Source: Pedobacter yonginensis (GTDB lineage: Bacteria; Bacteroidota; Bacteroidia; Sphingobacteriales; Sphingobacteriaceae). From it: a DNA stretch of 64,000 nucleotides. The first letter of the stretch is position 1. The number at the start of each line of letters is the position of its first letter. The position numbers were made by a program, and so were the translations under genes. Location of the stretch: assembly GCF_003173595.1 (NCBI RefSeq), contig NZ_QGNZ01000002.1:806001-870000 (forward strand). The letters run 5' to 3'. Below are positions 1 to 9,506 of the stretch, piece after piece. A model generated the notes under the pieces. It saw only the letters and a list, made by a program, of their open reading frames with translations. It had not been told where the DNA came from and ran no database searches.

Positions 1-1136
1 ATTTTTTCAAAAACCTGCTCTAACGAATCGATTTTGTTATGATCGATTAAGCTTTTGGCCATAGAGATGATTAGGCCAATCCGATTTTCTTCGCCCAAAG
101 CAATTTGACCAATGAATTTGTTTTTGGCTTTTTGCAACTGCAAATCGTTGAGGGGATAATCTCTTAACTTCTTAATTTCTTTGAAGATTAGCGATAAGGC
201 TTTTTGTTGTTTTTCTTTATCTGTTCCAAAATAGATGGAAAAAATTCCGGTATCGCTTAGTGGAGAAAAATTAGATTCGATGGTATAAGCAATCCCATAC
301 TTCTCTCTGATTTGAAGATTCAATACCGAACTCATTCCATTACCGCCAAAATAGTTGTTAAGCAACATTAATCCAGCTTTCTTTTTATCGTGTGTGGAAT
401 ACGTTTGAGCCCCCACAATACAATGCGATTGCATAATCGGTTTGTAAATCGTGGTGTTAGATGGGGCTAAGATGCTTGGCTTTATTCTGTTTTGGGTGGG
501 CGAATTTTCTTCTACATCAGTAAAGTGCTTGGTGCCTTTTTTAATGATGCTATTGAAGGTGTAGTTCCCTAAAACAGCGATAACGATTTCATTGGTTCGG
601 TAATTTGCTTTTCGAAAGTTTATGATGTCTGTTCTGGTAAAATTTTGAACCGACTCGGTGGTGCCTAAGATATTGTTCCCCAAGGCATTACCGGCAAATA
701 GCATGTCTTCAAAATCGTCGTTTATGGCTTCTTCTGGTTGATCTAAATAAGATGCAATTTCATCAAGTATAACACTCTTTTCTTTATCCATTTCATCTTC
801 TGGAAAGGTAGAATGAAAAATAATGTCGTTGAAAAGATCTAACGTTCTATCCAAATATGGATTCAAAAAAGAGGCATGTACACAGGTGTATTCTTTGGTG
901 GTATAAGCATTTAAATCGGCCCCTACACTTTCTAATCGATTTAATATCTGGTTTGTGCTGCGCTTTTCGGTGCGTTTAAAAATGAGGTGCTCAATAAAAT
1001 GCGCCAAGCCAGCTTTGTTTTCTGGTTCATCTCTAGAGCCTGTATTTACAATTATGCAGGCATGAGATATTGCGGAAGCTGAAGGTACATGCAATAAGCG
1101 GATGCCATTGGGCAGGGTATGAACATTGTATTCCAT
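1..1136 (-). CDS. M16 family (insulinase-like) zinc peptidase, C-terminus cut by window edge
   Basis: Reading leftward from an ATG at 1136, the frame stays open to the first base of the window, so about 378 N-terminal residues are visible and the rest lies outside. The inverted zinc motif HxxEH of M16 peptidases is present as HFIEH at residues 46-50, after a short strand-rich start (MEYNVHTLPNGIRLL) typical of processing-protease-like members. M16 enzymes are clamp-shaped metallopeptidases that degrade peptides or process proteins. No signal peptide is seen, so a cytoplasmic or co-expressed-partner role is likely. The preceding gene on the same strand (1163-1615) ends 26 bases upstream, so co-transcription is plausible. 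The family call is firm; the substrate is unknown. Confidence 0.9.
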   Translation of the reverse strand, partial: MEYNVHTLPNGIRLLHVPSASAISHACIIVNTGSRDEPENKAGLAHFIEHLIFKRTEKRSTNQILNRLESVGADLNAYTTKEYTCVHASFLNPYLDRTLDLFNDIIFHSTFPEDEMDKEKSVILDEIASYLDQPEEAINDDFEDMLFAGNALGNNILGTTESVQNFTRTDIINFRKANYRTNEIVIAVLGNYTFNSIIKKGTKHFTDVEENSPTQNRIKPSILAPSNTTIYKPIMQSHCIVGAQTYSTHDKKKAGLMLLNNYFGGNGMSSVLNLQIREKYGIAYTIESNFSPLSDTGIFSIYFGTDKEKQQKALSLIFKEIKKLRDYPLNDLQLQKAKNKFIGQIALGEENRIGLIISMAKSLIDHNKIDSLEQVFEK

Positions 1137-1162
1137 TGGAAGGCAAAGATAAGGCTATTTGC

Positions 1163-1615
1163 TTACAATGCCTCGCTTTCTGGGTATTGCAATTGTAAAT
1201 CCGATATCACTTTATCTTTGGTTGGCCTACTACGGATTAAAAAAAAGAGACTAATCCCTGCAAAAATTAAAAAGAATGCATTTGTTGTTATAAAAAAACC
1301 AACAATGTTTAAAAGCGCGCCGCCGTCCAAAAAGGCTGAAGCTACAATAAAGGCTGCTTGATATTGCCCTAGCTTTGCATCCAAAGAATGGGCTGGATTG
1401 ATTTTAGAAAGGAGTTGTTTTTTCAAAAAGATGCTTGCACCTAAAGTTGCCATACCAATAATTGGGAAACTGGGGTTAAGGGGTGCCGTATTTTCGAGTT
1501 TTGCATCGAACACCATCATGTTCTTATTGATGATAATGGTAACGATGGCAAATAGAAATATACCAGCGCAAAGTGCAAGATGAATGATTTGGAGCGTTTT
1601 TAATTTTGAATTCAT
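1163..1615 (-). CDS. small multi-pass membrane protein of unknown function
   Basis: A 150-residue protein whose sequence alternates hydrophobic stretches (about residues 8-30, 50-64, 85-108 and 110-127) with short charged loops, which suggests four transmembrane helices. The C-terminal tail is charged and probably cytoplasmic. I recognise no catalytic motif or named family. It lies 26 bases ahead of the M16 peptidase on the same strand and may share its transcript. Start chosen: the ATG giving MNSKLKTLQ. Overlapping plus-strand open frames at 1119-1361 and 1398-1583 look like shadows of this gene. Confidence 0.7.
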   Translation of the reverse strand: MNSKLKTLQIIHLALCAGIFLFAIVTIIINKNMMVFDAKLENTAPLNPSFPIIGMATLGASIFLKKQLLSKINPAHSLDAKLGQYQAAFIVASAFLDGGALLNIVGFFITTNAFFLIFAGISLFFLIRSRPTKDKVISDLQLQYPESEAL

Positions 1616-1681
1616 GCGTATTGAAAGTAAAATTTATTGAGTTAATGCCATTTACGAGACATCAACTCACACTAAATATAT

Positions 1682-1859
1682 TAACCTGAGTTCGGGATAA
1701 CAAAAATATCTTTTAAAAAAACTGAGACCCTGAAATAAATCAGGGTAACGATTTCCGATAACGATATTTTAGAGGCTTACGTCATCTGATTTTATTTCAG
1801 CATCTTAATGGATATTGATTTAATTGGTTCCCCTTAGGACTTAACCCGAACTCAAGTTA
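1682..1859. repeat. MITE-like repeat with terminal inverted repeats (copy 1)
   Basis: The left end TAACCTGAGTTCGGGATAA (1682-1700) is the inverted complement of 1841-1859 with two mismatches in 19 bases. The interior carries a stretch at 1795-1821 (around TTTCAGCATCTTAATGG) that recurs with one change at 24983-25009 in the second copy. It has no coding capacity. It sits between the membrane protein gene and the downstream end of the peptidase gene at 1865. Size, ends and dispersal fit a small non-autonomous mobile element or a dispersed intergenic hairpin family. A target duplication is not clear. Confidence 0.7.
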
Positions 1860-1864
1860 TATTA

Positions 1865-4015
1865 TTATTTACGTATTCCCTCCAAGGCAAAGAAAAAGGC
1901 ATAGCCTAAAGCTTCTTCTTTTAAATAATCGAAACGGCCTGATGCACCACCGTGGCCAAATTCCATATTCGTCTTTAGCAGGAGCACATTCTTGTCGGTT
2001 TTTGTGGCCCTAAGTTTTGCAACCCATTTTGCCGGTTCAAAATATTGAACTTGACTATCGTGCAAGCCTGTAGTAACCAACATGTTTGGATAGGCCTTAG
2101 CTTCTACGTTTTCGTAAGGGGAATAGCTTTTCATATAGTCGTAAGCCTCTTTTTTCTTCGGATTTCCCCATTCATCAAATTCATTTGTGGTTAAAGGGAT
2201 CGTTTCATCTAGCATGGTGTTTACCATATCAACAAATGGAACATCTGCAATTACACCGTTCCATAAATCTGGAGCCAAGTTAACAACTGCGCCCATTAAT
2301 AATCCACCCGCACTTCCCCCATTAGCATACAAATGTCCTTTGCTGGTGTATTTTTGATTGATCAGGTATTCGCCACAGGCGATAAAATCGGTGAAGGTAT
2401 TTTTCTTTTTCATCAACTTACCGTCTTCGTACCACTGCCGGCCAAGCTCTTGTCCGCCACGAATGTTTGCAATTGCAAAAACAAAGCCTCGGTTAAGCAA
2501 ACTTAATCTTGGTGTAGAAAAGTACACATCAGAATTTACCCCGTAAGAACCATAACCATAGAGCAATAATGGCGAATTTCCGTTCTTTTCAAATCCTTTT
2601 TTATAGACCAAAGCAATTGGAATTTTAGTTCCATCTTTAGCATTTGCGAAAACACGTTCAGTTACATATTCTTTAGGGTCGTATCCGCCAAGCACTTCTT
2701 GTTGTTTCATTAACTGCTGTTTACGTGTATTCAAATCATAATCGTAAACAGAATTGGGTGTGGTTAGCGAGGTATAGGCATAGCGAAAGGTTTTGCTATC
2801 ATACTCTGCATTAGAGCCAAGGCCTGCATCATAGGCAGGTTCATCAAATTTGATGTAATAATCGCTGCCATCTTTTTTAAGTACATGCAAATCGGTTAAG
2901 CCATTTTTACGTTCAGATAGCACCACATATTCTTTAAATTCTTCTACGCCTTCTAAAAGTACGTCAGAACGGTTGGGGATCACTTCTTTCCAGTTTTCTT
3001 TTTCGGTTTTATCCAATGGGCATTCCATCAGCCGGAAGTTTTTTGCATTCCAGTTGGTGCGAATTAAAAATTTACCATCAACAGGATAAACATCATAAAG
3101 CACATCTTTTGAACGAGGCGAAAATACCTTAAAATTTGATTCCGGATGCTTTGCATCAAGCATTCGCATTTCGGAACTTAGTGTACCTTCCGATTCAATT
3201 AAAATGAATTTACCATTTTTAGATTTTCCTACCCCGATGTAATTGGTGTTGTCTTTTTCATCATAAACAATCACATCGCTTTTAGCATCGGCGCCTAAAG
3301 TGTGTTTTTTAATTTTTTCGCTCAATAAGGTTATCGGATTATTGGCGGTATAGAAAAGGGTTTTATTGTCGTTGGCCCAAACGGCTCTTCCGTTGGTATT
3401 GGTTACGGCATCTTTATATACCTCGCCAGTTTCTAGGTTTTTGATGTTTATGGTGTACTGCCTGCGCGAAACTTTATCGACCCCAAAGGCCAAGAGTTTG
3501 TTATCGGGACTGATGCTAAAGCCTGTAGCACTGTAATATGCATGTCCTTTTGCCAAATCATCCACATCCAACAAGATTTCTTCTTGAGCGCTTAGGCTTC
3601 CTTTTTTACGGCAATATTTAAAGTATTGTTTGCCATCGTCGGTTCTGGTATAATAGAAATAGCCATTTTTAAATACGGGAACCGTTTCGTCTTTTTCTTT
3701 GATTCTGGCCTTCATTTCGGCAAATAAATCTGCTTGAAACTTTTGGGTTCCCTTCATCATGGTATTTAAATAGGTATTCTCTGCTTTCAGATAATCAACA
3801 ACTTTTGTGCTGTCTGGGCCTTTTTTAAAATAATCTATCATCCAATAATAGTTATCTATTACGGTGTCGCCATGTAAAATTCTTTTTTTCGGAATAATCT
3901 CTGCCACTGGGGCTTTAGCATCGGGCCATTTATACGTTTCCATCTCTGTTTTTTTTGGGTAGTTGCAGGCTGTAATTGCACAAAGCAACAGCATGCTAGG
4001 TAAAATCAGTTTCAT
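1865..4015 (-). CDS. S9A prolyl oligopeptidase family lipoprotein, oligopeptidase B-like
   Basis: A 716-residue serine peptidase with an N-terminal seven-bladed propeller region (about residues 60-440) and a C-terminal alpha/beta-hydrolase domain. The nucleophile is Ser568 in GGSAGG, followed by a segment (PDLWNGVIADVPFVD) typical of oligopeptidase B. Asp653 in GLHDSQV and His688 in FGHGG complete the triad. The start MKLILPSMLLLCAITACNY carries a lipobox-like ITAC, so the enzyme is probably anchored in the envelope and trims peptides there, unlike cytoplasmic enterobacterial PtrB. It is transcribed away from proB. Related secreted S9 peptidases are common in Bacteroidota. Family assignment is firm; substrate preference after basic residues is inferred from the OpdB-like sequence. 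Confidence 0.9.
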   Translation of the reverse strand: MKLILPSMLLLCAITACNYPKKTEMETYKWPDAKAPVAEIIPKKRILHGDTVIDNYYWMIDYFKKGPDSTKVVDYLKAENTYLNTMMKGTQKFQADLFAEMKARIKEKDETVPVFKNGYFYYTRTDDGKQYFKYCRKKGSLSAQEEILLDVDDLAKGHAYYSATGFSISPDNKLLAFGVDKVSRRQYTINIKNLETGEVYKDAVTNTNGRAVWANDNKTLFYTANNPITLLSEKIKKHTLGADAKSDVIVYDEKDNTNYIGVGKSKNGKFILIESEGTLSSEMRMLDAKHPESNFKVFSPRSKDVLYDVYPVDGKFLIRTNWNAKNFRLMECPLDKTEKENWKEVIPNRSDVLLEGVEEFKEYVVLSERKNGLTDLHVLKKDGSDYYIKFDEPAYDAGLGSNAEYDSKTFRYAYTSLTTPNSVYDYDLNTRKQQLMKQQEVLGGYDPKEYVTERVFANAKDGTKIPIALVYKKGFEKNGNSPLLLYGYGSYGVNSDVYFSTPRLSLLNRGFVFAIANIRGGQELGRQWYEDGKLMKKKNTFTDFIACGEYLINQKYTSKGHLYANGGSAGGLLMGAVVNLAPDLWNGVIADVPFVDMVNTMLDETIPLTTNEFDEWGNPKKKEAYDYMKSYSPYENVEAKAYPNMLVTTGLHDSQVQYFEPAKWVAKLRATKTDKNVLLLKTNMEFGHGGASGRFDYLKEEALGYAFFFALEGIRK

Positions 4016-4182
4016 AATACCATTAGGGGGTTGAGGTTAATGCAATATAAAGTTTTTATCGGAGATTTAGATGAGGGTACAGAATTATCAAATTGGCAAA
4101 AATTCATCATCACATTGATATTCATTCGAATTTTAAAAATAGATGTTAAATTGCCGCATTAAATGTTGCGAGTGTAATAATA

Positions 4183-5262
4183 ATGAAATTAGGTTACAAA
4201 AAAATTGTTGTTAAGGTTGGGTCCAATGTCATTACCAAAGCCGATGGTTTGCCAGATGAAGCGAGAATTAAACATCTTGTAAATCAGTTGGCTGAGCTCA
4301 AAAAGCTTGGCATTGAGGTGATATTGGTGTCATCTGGCGCAGTAGCTTCTGGAAGAAGTTTAATTAAAGTTTCCGAAAGACAAGATGCGGTAAGCGCACG
4401 TCAATTATTGGCATCCATTGGGCAGGTGAAACTGATTAATGCCTATTCTAACTTTTTTTCAGAACATGAAATAAAATGTGCTCAGGTATTGGTTACCAAA
4501 GAAGACTTTCGAGATCGGGCACATTATCTCAATATGAAAAACTGCCTACAGATTTTGCTCACCCATGATGTAATTCCTGTAGTAAACGAAAATGATGTGG
4601 TATCGGTTACCGAATTAATGTTTACCGATAACGACGAATTGGCGGGTTTAATTGCTTCTATGTTAAATGCTGATGCATTGATTATACTCTCCAATGTAAA
4701 CGGAATTTATAACGGCGATCCTAAGGAGGATGGGTCGCAAGTGATTCAGGAAATTAAGGGGTCAGTTTCTAATCTGGCCTCATTCATTCAAACAGGGAAA
4801 TCGCAATTTGGGCGTGGAGGAATGGTTACGAAATCAACTATGGCTCAAAAGGTTGCCAAATTGGGTATTTCTGTTCACATTGCAAACGGGACTACAGATC
4901 ATGTGCTGATTGCTTTGTTAAAGAACGATTTGATTCACACTCATTTCATTCCTGAAAAAATTAAATCGGGCAAAAAGAAATGGATTGCGCATTCAGAAAC
5001 ATCGGCTAAGGGCGTTGTCCAACTTAATGAAGGGGCTAAAAATGTATTAATTTCTGGTAAGGCAACCAGTTTATTACCCGTTGGAATTATTGCCATTCAA
5101 TCTGATTTCCAAAAGGGCGATATCATTAAAATTGTTGATGAAAACAACAACCTAATCGGACTGGGTATTGCGGAATACGGTTCTGATAAGGCCAGGGAAA
5201 GAATAGGACAAAAAAAGCAGAAAGCTTTAGTACATTACGATTATTTTTATGCTGCAATTTAA
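4183..5262 (+). CDS. proB: glutamate 5-kinase
   Basis: This enzyme phosphorylates glutamate to gamma-glutamyl phosphate with ATP, the first step of proline synthesis. The amino-acid kinase domain opens with KIVVKVGSNVITK, followed by the VSSGAVASG loop, the NENDVV substrate segment near residue 145 and the GGMVTKSTMA segment near residue 212. A C-terminal PUA domain covers roughly residues 272-355. At 359 residues it has the normal length for PUA-containing ProB. proA follows 70 bases downstream on the same strand, so the pair probably forms an operon. In this family proline feedback acts on the kinase domain; no DNA regulatory site was recognised. Confidence 0.96.
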   Translation: MKLGYKKIVVKVGSNVITKADGLPDEARIKHLVNQLAELKKLGIEVILVSSGAVASGRSLIKVSERQDAVSARQLLASIGQVKLINAYSNFFSEHEIKCAQVLVTKEDFRDRAHYLNMKNCLQILLTHDVIPVVNENDVVSVTELMFTDNDELAGLIASMLNADALIILSNVNGIYNGDPKEDGSQVIQEIKGSVSNLASFIQTGKSQFGRGGMVTKSTMAQKVAKLGISVHIANGTTDHVLIALLKNDLIHTHFIPEKIKSGKKKWIAHSETSAKGVVQLNEGAKNVLISGKATSLLPVGIIAIQSDFQKGDIIKIVDENNNLIGLGIAEYGSDKARERIGQKKQKALVHYDYFYAAI

Positions 5263-5332
5263 GCAGAGAGACCACAGCAAATAGAGAGACCTAAAAAGGC
5301 AGGTCTTTTACGCTCTGATACTTTACAATAAT

Positions 5333-6580
5333 ATGGATTACAAACAATACTTCGAAAGGGCACAGCAAGCCAGTCGCACCATGACCAGCATTTCTCCAGA
5401 AAAAACAAATGCTGTATTACTAGATTTAGCTAAATTTTTGGTTTTGCATAGCGATACCATCCTGACCGAAAATGCGAAGGATTTGGATAGAATGGATGTA
5501 GAAGATCCAAAATACGATCGCTTGAAACTTACGCAAGAGCGCATTGTTAACATTGCCAACGATATTAAAAATGTGGCGGGTTTGGTAAGTCCGCTTGGAG
5601 AAATTCTTTCAAATCAAATTTTAGAAAACAAACTCCAAATCCAGAAAACAAGGGTTCCACTGGGTGTGGTGGGTGTAATTTACGAAGCCAGGCCAAATGT
5701 AACGGCAGATGTTTTTTCACTTTGCTTTAAAACCGGAAACGTTGCCATTTTAAAAGGCGGTAGTGATGCGGAGTTTTCGAACCTAGCCATTGCTAAAGTC
5801 ATCCAAACTGTTTTAGAGAACCACAGAATTAACCCTGATGTTTTAACCTTATTGCCAGCAGAACGCGCAGCAACCGAAGCCTTATTAAATGCTAGGGGCT
5901 TTGTTGATGTTTTAATTCCTCGTGGCAGTCAGTCCTTAATCAACTACGTTCGGGAGTATAGTAAAATTCCGGTTATAGAAACTGGAGCTGGTATTGTACA
6001 TACCTATTTTGATGAATCTGGCGATTTGGAAAAAGGTAAGAACATCATTTTCAACGCAAAAACCAGACGCGTAAGTGTTTGTAATTCTTTAGATTGTGTT
6101 CTGGTTCAGCAAAATAGAGTTGCTGATTTACCTGTGCTTTTATCGCCGCTTGCCGCAGCCAATGTAGAACTTTTCGCAGACGAACAAAGTTACGCCGTTT
6201 TAAAAGAATCTTACCCTGCACAGTATTTAAATGTCGCCAATGCAGCGCATTTCGGCACCGAGTTTCTCTCGCTTAAATTGGCCGTAAAAGTTGTTGGTGA
6301 TTTAGACGAAGCACTAGAGCACATTGCCAATTACAGCTCAAAACATAGCGAAGCCATTATCTCCGAAGATGCCGAAAACATCACTAAGTTTTTGAATCAG
6401 GTAGATGCTGCTGCGGTTTACGCCAATGCTTCTACAGGTTTTACAGATGGTGCAGAGTTTGGTTTAGGGGCAGAAATTGGAATCAGTACGCAGAAACTCC
6501 ACGCACGTGGCCCAATGGGCTTGCAGGAACTTACCAGCTATAAATGGGTGGTAAGAGGTAATGGGCAAGTGAGGGGTTAA
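5333..6580 (+). CDS. proA: glutamate-5-semialdehyde dehydrogenase (gamma-glutamyl phosphate reductase)
   Basis: This NADPH-dependent enzyme reduces gamma-glutamyl phosphate to glutamate semialdehyde, the second step of proline synthesis, directly after ProB. The 415-residue aldehyde dehydrogenase-fold protein shows the family signatures VPLGVVGVIYEARPNVT, ILKGGSDA, and the catalytic Cys250 in RRVSVCNSLDC. Near the C-terminus are the STGFTDGAEFGLGAEIGIST segment and the LHARGPMGLQEL motif typical of ProA. Length is normal. Ninety-four bases separate its stop from the convergent metallo-beta-lactamase gene. Confidence 0.97.
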   Translation: MDYKQYFERAQQASRTMTSISPEKTNAVLLDLAKFLVLHSDTILTENAKDLDRMDVEDPKYDRLKLTQERIVNIANDIKNVAGLVSPLGEILSNQILENKLQIQKTRVPLGVVGVIYEARPNVTADVFSLCFKTGNVAILKGGSDAEFSNLAIAKVIQTVLENHRINPDVLTLLPAERAATEALLNARGFVDVLIPRGSQSLINYVREYSKIPVIETGAGIVHTYFDESGDLEKGKNIIFNAKTRRVSVCNSLDCVLVQQNRVADLPVLLSPLAAANVELFADEQSYAVLKESYPAQYLNVANAAHFGTEFLSLKLAVKVVGDLDEALEHIANYSSKHSEAIISEDAENITKFLNQVDAAAVYANASTGFTDGAEFGLGAEIGISTQKLHARGPMGLQELTSYKWVVRGNGQVRG

Positions 6581-6674
6581 AGGGCCACACCCAATCTTCC
6601 CACAGGGGAGGGCAAGCGCGAGCAGGAAGTATCAGCCAATAACCATCAAACGAAACACCTATTAAAAGGGGCTT

Positions 6675-8057
6675 CTAAATCTCAAACATCTCCCCTTTTT
6701 CTGGCGCTACTACATTAAAACCCTCCTCTTGTAGGGCTGTAGTTAAACTTTGTAAGCTTTTATCTTCACCATGAACCAGAAAAACTTTTTTGGGTTTACC
6801 AGTTTGTTTTACCGTTTTTACCAAATCATCATGATCGCCATGACCGCTTAGTAAATCTGTTTGACGAATGGTTGCATAAACCATCATTTCTCGATCTTTA
6901 ATTCTAACAATTGGCGCTCCACTCAATAACTTGTATCCTAAAGTGCCTTTTGCGCAGTATCCAATAAAAAGCAGCGTGCAATAATAATTCTGAATGTTGT
7001 AGTAAAGGTGATCTTGAATTCTGCCCCCTTCCAACATTCCGGCAGAAGAAATGATAATGCAAGGGTCGAAATAGTTGGAAACATCCTTACTCTCTTTCAT
7101 GGTGTGCACATAGGCCAAATGCTCAAATTCAAATTCATCGCCCATGGTTTTGTAAAAATCTTTTGCTTCCTGATTCACCAAATTGTGGTGTTTTCGGTAA
7201 ACATCAGTAGCTTGTAATGCCATTGGGCTATCCACAAAAATTTGTACCGGCGGTAAAAGTTTTTTGGTAAAAATCTGGTTTAGTGCAAACACTAAAGATT
7301 GTGTTCTGCCAATACTAAAAGCTGGGATAATAAGTCGGCCAGGGCTTTTAATGCAAGCTTCCGTAATTTCTTTAACCAACCGCTCTTCCAAGGTTTGGTC
7401 TTTGGTATGGTATCGGCCACCATAGGTAGATTCGCAAACAAAATAATCTACTTCAGGTATTGGTTCAGGTTTAACCAAAACGGGGTAATTGTCTCTACCA
7501 ATATCTCCCGAAAAGGCAATTTTCTTTTCTTCTCCATGATCATTTACCGTTAAAACAGCAGCAGCAGCACCCAGTAAATGCCCAACAGGAATAAAAGTTA
7601 AACTAATGTCGCCATTAATTCGAAAAGGTTTATTAAAAGCGATGGTTACAAAGCGATCTATGGTATCCATCACATGTTTATGCAGATACAAAGGTTTTGG
7701 TCCACTAAAGTTGCCCCGCTTTGTACGAGGCTTACGTCCTTGTTTTCGTAAAAAAAGCTCAACAGAATCAAACAACAAAATGGCTGTTAAATCGGCAGTG
7801 GGTGGTGTACACAGCACTTGGCCCTCAAAACCAAAGCGCACCAAAGTTGGTAAATTGCCAGAATGATCTATGTGTGCATGCGTTAAAATAACCAAATTTA
7901 TATCGGCTGGATCAAAAGGGAATTGTTGGTTTTCTTCTTGGTAAGTATCCTTCTCGTAATCCAATCCGCAATCAATCAATATTTTATAGCTTCCAACCTC
8001 TAGCAAGTGCATACTTCCTGTTACCTGTTGCGCAGCGCCCCAAAACGTTAACTTCAT
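6675..8057 (-). CDS. metallo-beta-lactamase/beta-CASP family hydrolase, RNA-processing type
   Basis: A 460-residue protein with the MBL-fold zinc motif HAHIDH at residues 60-65, further conserved segments VGHLLGAAA, FSGDIGRD and a C-terminal VHGE, and a central beta-CASP region (IPAFSIGRTQ, IDSPMA-like, SSAGMLEGGR). This is the architecture of the CPSF73/YSH1-like bacterial nuclease family, which cleaves RNA (some act on DNA) in the cytoplasm. It is shorter than RNase J and lacks that enzyme's C-terminal domain. It is convergent with proA. Exact substrate is unknown; an RNA endonuclease or exonuclease is the best guess. Confidence 0.88.
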   Translation of the reverse strand: MKLTFWGAAQQVTGSMHLLEVGSYKILIDCGLDYEKDTYQEENQQFPFDPADINLVILTHAHIDHSGNLPTLVRFGFEGQVLCTPPTADLTAILLFDSVELFLRKQGRKPRTKRGNFSGPKPLYLHKHVMDTIDRFVTIAFNKPFRINGDISLTFIPVGHLLGAAAAVLTVNDHGEEKKIAFSGDIGRDNYPVLVKPEPIPEVDYFVCESTYGGRYHTKDQTLEERLVKEITEACIKSPGRLIIPAFSIGRTQSLVFALNQIFTKKLLPPVQIFVDSPMALQATDVYRKHHNLVNQEAKDFYKTMGDEFEFEHLAYVHTMKESKDVSNYFDPCIIISSAGMLEGGRIQDHLYYNIQNYYCTLLFIGYCAKGTLGYKLLSGAPIVRIKDREMMVYATIRQTDLLSGHGDHDDLVKTVKQTGKPKKVFLVHGEDKSLQSLTTALQEEGFNVVAPEKGEMFEI

Positions 8058-8455
8058 CTTTCTTTCTGTAGGGTAAATTATTTAGTGTAAAGTAGGATAA
8101 ATGATGCAATTTTTAAACAACAGGAAGTAATTTTTTAGCTAGCGGAAGCCCTTGTATCTCAGTAGAATAGAAATTTAAGGTTTGGTAGTCGTTTTTTTGG
8201 AAAGCAAAGGCAGTAGTTTTTCGGTTACCTCAGTCCCGCCTTTCGTTCCAAATCCGCACCTCGTTCCTCGGTTTGCGTGTTTTCCACTTCAGTCGGGTTT
8301 GGGTGGAAAGGCCCTTGCAACTATTTTCGAAAACGAAGTTCAAAACAAACCGACGGCAATATTTATGATTGTATTTTGTTGTTTCAGCGCCAAATCATGA
8401 AGAGCAGAATGATATTGAGGTTTTAAAGCTTTATCTTTGTAAAAAAACATCAGCA
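8058..8455. other. 398-base intergenic stretch with an unexplained GC-richer block
   Basis: Most of this gap between the beta-CASP gene and the small acidic protein is AT-rich, but about 8215-8345 is richer in G and C and carries related words such as CAGTCCCG and CAGTCGGG around TTCCAAAT and GTGGAAAG. I could not form a convincing stem or a gene from it. A 72-codon open frame (8182-8400) runs through it but has no signal peptide, domain or plausible start. It may be a degenerate dispersed repeat. Confidence 0.4.
8432..8439 (+). promoter_or_regulatory. -7 box of Bacteroidota type (TATCTTTG)
   Basis: TATCTTTG matches the TAnnTTTG consensus and ends 16 bases before the ATG at 8456. It supports the downstream start of the small acidic protein rather than the frame opening at 8369. 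No good -33 TTTG was seen at the expected spacing. Confidence 0.5.
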
Positions 8456-8707
8456 ATGCAAGAACCTTTTGATATAGAAGTTGGCAACATCACCTATTCC
8501 GTTTTTCCAGAGGGAAATGATACCTACACCATTTTTAAAGATGGTAAAGAGCATATTCAAATTATGAAGGATACCTCTTCCATTTGGTTAAAAATGGATT
8601 ATAAAACTGAGCTTCCTATTTTTGAGGAAGATGAAGAAGTAAATGCCATTGGAATTGCGATTTCAAGCTACGTACCTGAGGAAGAGGACGAAGAAGAAGA
8701 ATTGTAG
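8456..8707 (+). CDS. small acidic protein of unknown function
   Basis: An 83-residue protein starting MQEPFDIEVGNITYSV. It reads as a small beta-rich domain followed by a very acidic tail (PEEEDEEEEL). The open frame extends upstream to 8369, but the -7 box at 8432-8439 lies inside that extension, and the extension reads as noise, so the ATG at 8456 is preferred. I do not recognise a named family; short proteins of this sort are common in Sphingobacteriaceae. It stands alone, convergent with the lipoprotein gene at 8759. Confidence 0.7.
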   Translation: MQEPFDIEVGNITYSVFPEGNDTYTIFKDGKEHIQIMKDTSSIWLKMDYKTELPIFEEDEEVNAIGIAISSYVPEEEDEEEEL

Positions 8708-8758
8708 AAAATAAAAAAGTCCCGATTTTACAACCAGGACCTCTCGTGGTTTTATTAA

Positions 8759-9133
8759 TTACCTCGTGCAATTGGCTGTCCAGGTTTCACCGCCTCTTGA
8801 TACCAGCATCTTTAAGTTGCTTGCATCAATGCTAATTCCGGTTAAGCCAGAGCCGATACTCACATAGCTGTTATCGCCAGTTTTTTCAAACTTAACACCA
8901 GTAATATCTGGAATGTTGTTTCCGAAGTAAAAGTTATACGTTTCGCCAACTTTACTTACGGTAACTCTCCCGTCAGAGCTGTTGATGGTTGTTTGATCGT
9001 TGCGATAAGAAACTGTTCCGTTGTATGTACCAACAAAGAAATCTTTATCGGCAGGATCTGTATCTTTTTTACAAGATACCAAAACGGTTAATGCGATTAA
9101 AAGCATACTAAAAATTTGAACTGTCTTTTTCAT
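8759..9133 (-). CDS. small secreted lipoprotein of unknown function
   Basis: A 124-residue protein whose N-terminus MKKTVQIFSMLLIALTVLVS followed by CKK is a clear lipoprotein signal with the lipidated Cys at residue 21. The mature part is beta-rich (FFVGTYNGTVSY, a lipocalin-like opening), which resembles small Bacteroidota lipoproteins of eight-strand barrel type, but no family is named with confidence. The frame is open for 24 more codons upstream; the inner ATG at 9133 is chosen because it places the signal peptide at the very start. Its surface or periplasmic role is unknown. Confidence 0.75.
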   Translation of the reverse strand: MKKTVQIFSMLLIALTVLVSCKKDTDPADKDFFVGTYNGTVSYRNDQTTINSSDGRVTVSKVGETYNFYFGNNIPDITGVKFEKTGDNSYVSIGSGLTGISIDASNLKMLVSRGGETWTANCTR

Positions 9134-9506
9134 GTTTTGTTTTTCAATTTGCGAGTCTGCGTGCACAGATTCAATTTGTAAATGTAACATGCCCTTTACA
9201 ACCACTGTGCCAAAAAGGGCTTTTGTAACCCAATATAATAGTGGTAAGGAGCCATAAAAAGAAGTTATTCGTACTTATAAACTACTGGTAGATAGGTAGT
9301 TTTTAATCATGTTTAAGTGGCTTCTGGTTGGCATATTTAGTTAGATTTCAGAATTCAAATATTCCCTACTTTAATTTTCAAAGTGTTTAGTTTAGCAGAA
9401 AAATGGTGCCTTCATCCATTAATGCATTGGCCCACAACACATATTCAGGCCATATTTTGGGGCTTCGAAACACCACCTCAAAAAATTAGCAGATATTTAA
9501 TTTCAT
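9134..9506. other. intergenic stretch, one weak hairpin
   Basis: No gene is seen in this 373-base gap. A 7-bp stem AAACTAC/GTAGTTT (9279-9302) followed by a short T run could end plus-strand transcription, but no plus-strand gene precedes it. The rest is featureless AT-rich sequence, probably holding the promoter of the lipoprotein gene on the minus strand. Confidence 0.4.

Noticed and set aside
8182..8400. 72-codon frame in the 8.2 kb gap
   Set aside because: Runs through an odd-composition block with no start context or domain.
9279..9305. Hairpin with T run as a terminator
   Set aside because: No plus-strand gene precedes it and on the minus strand it lacks a T run.
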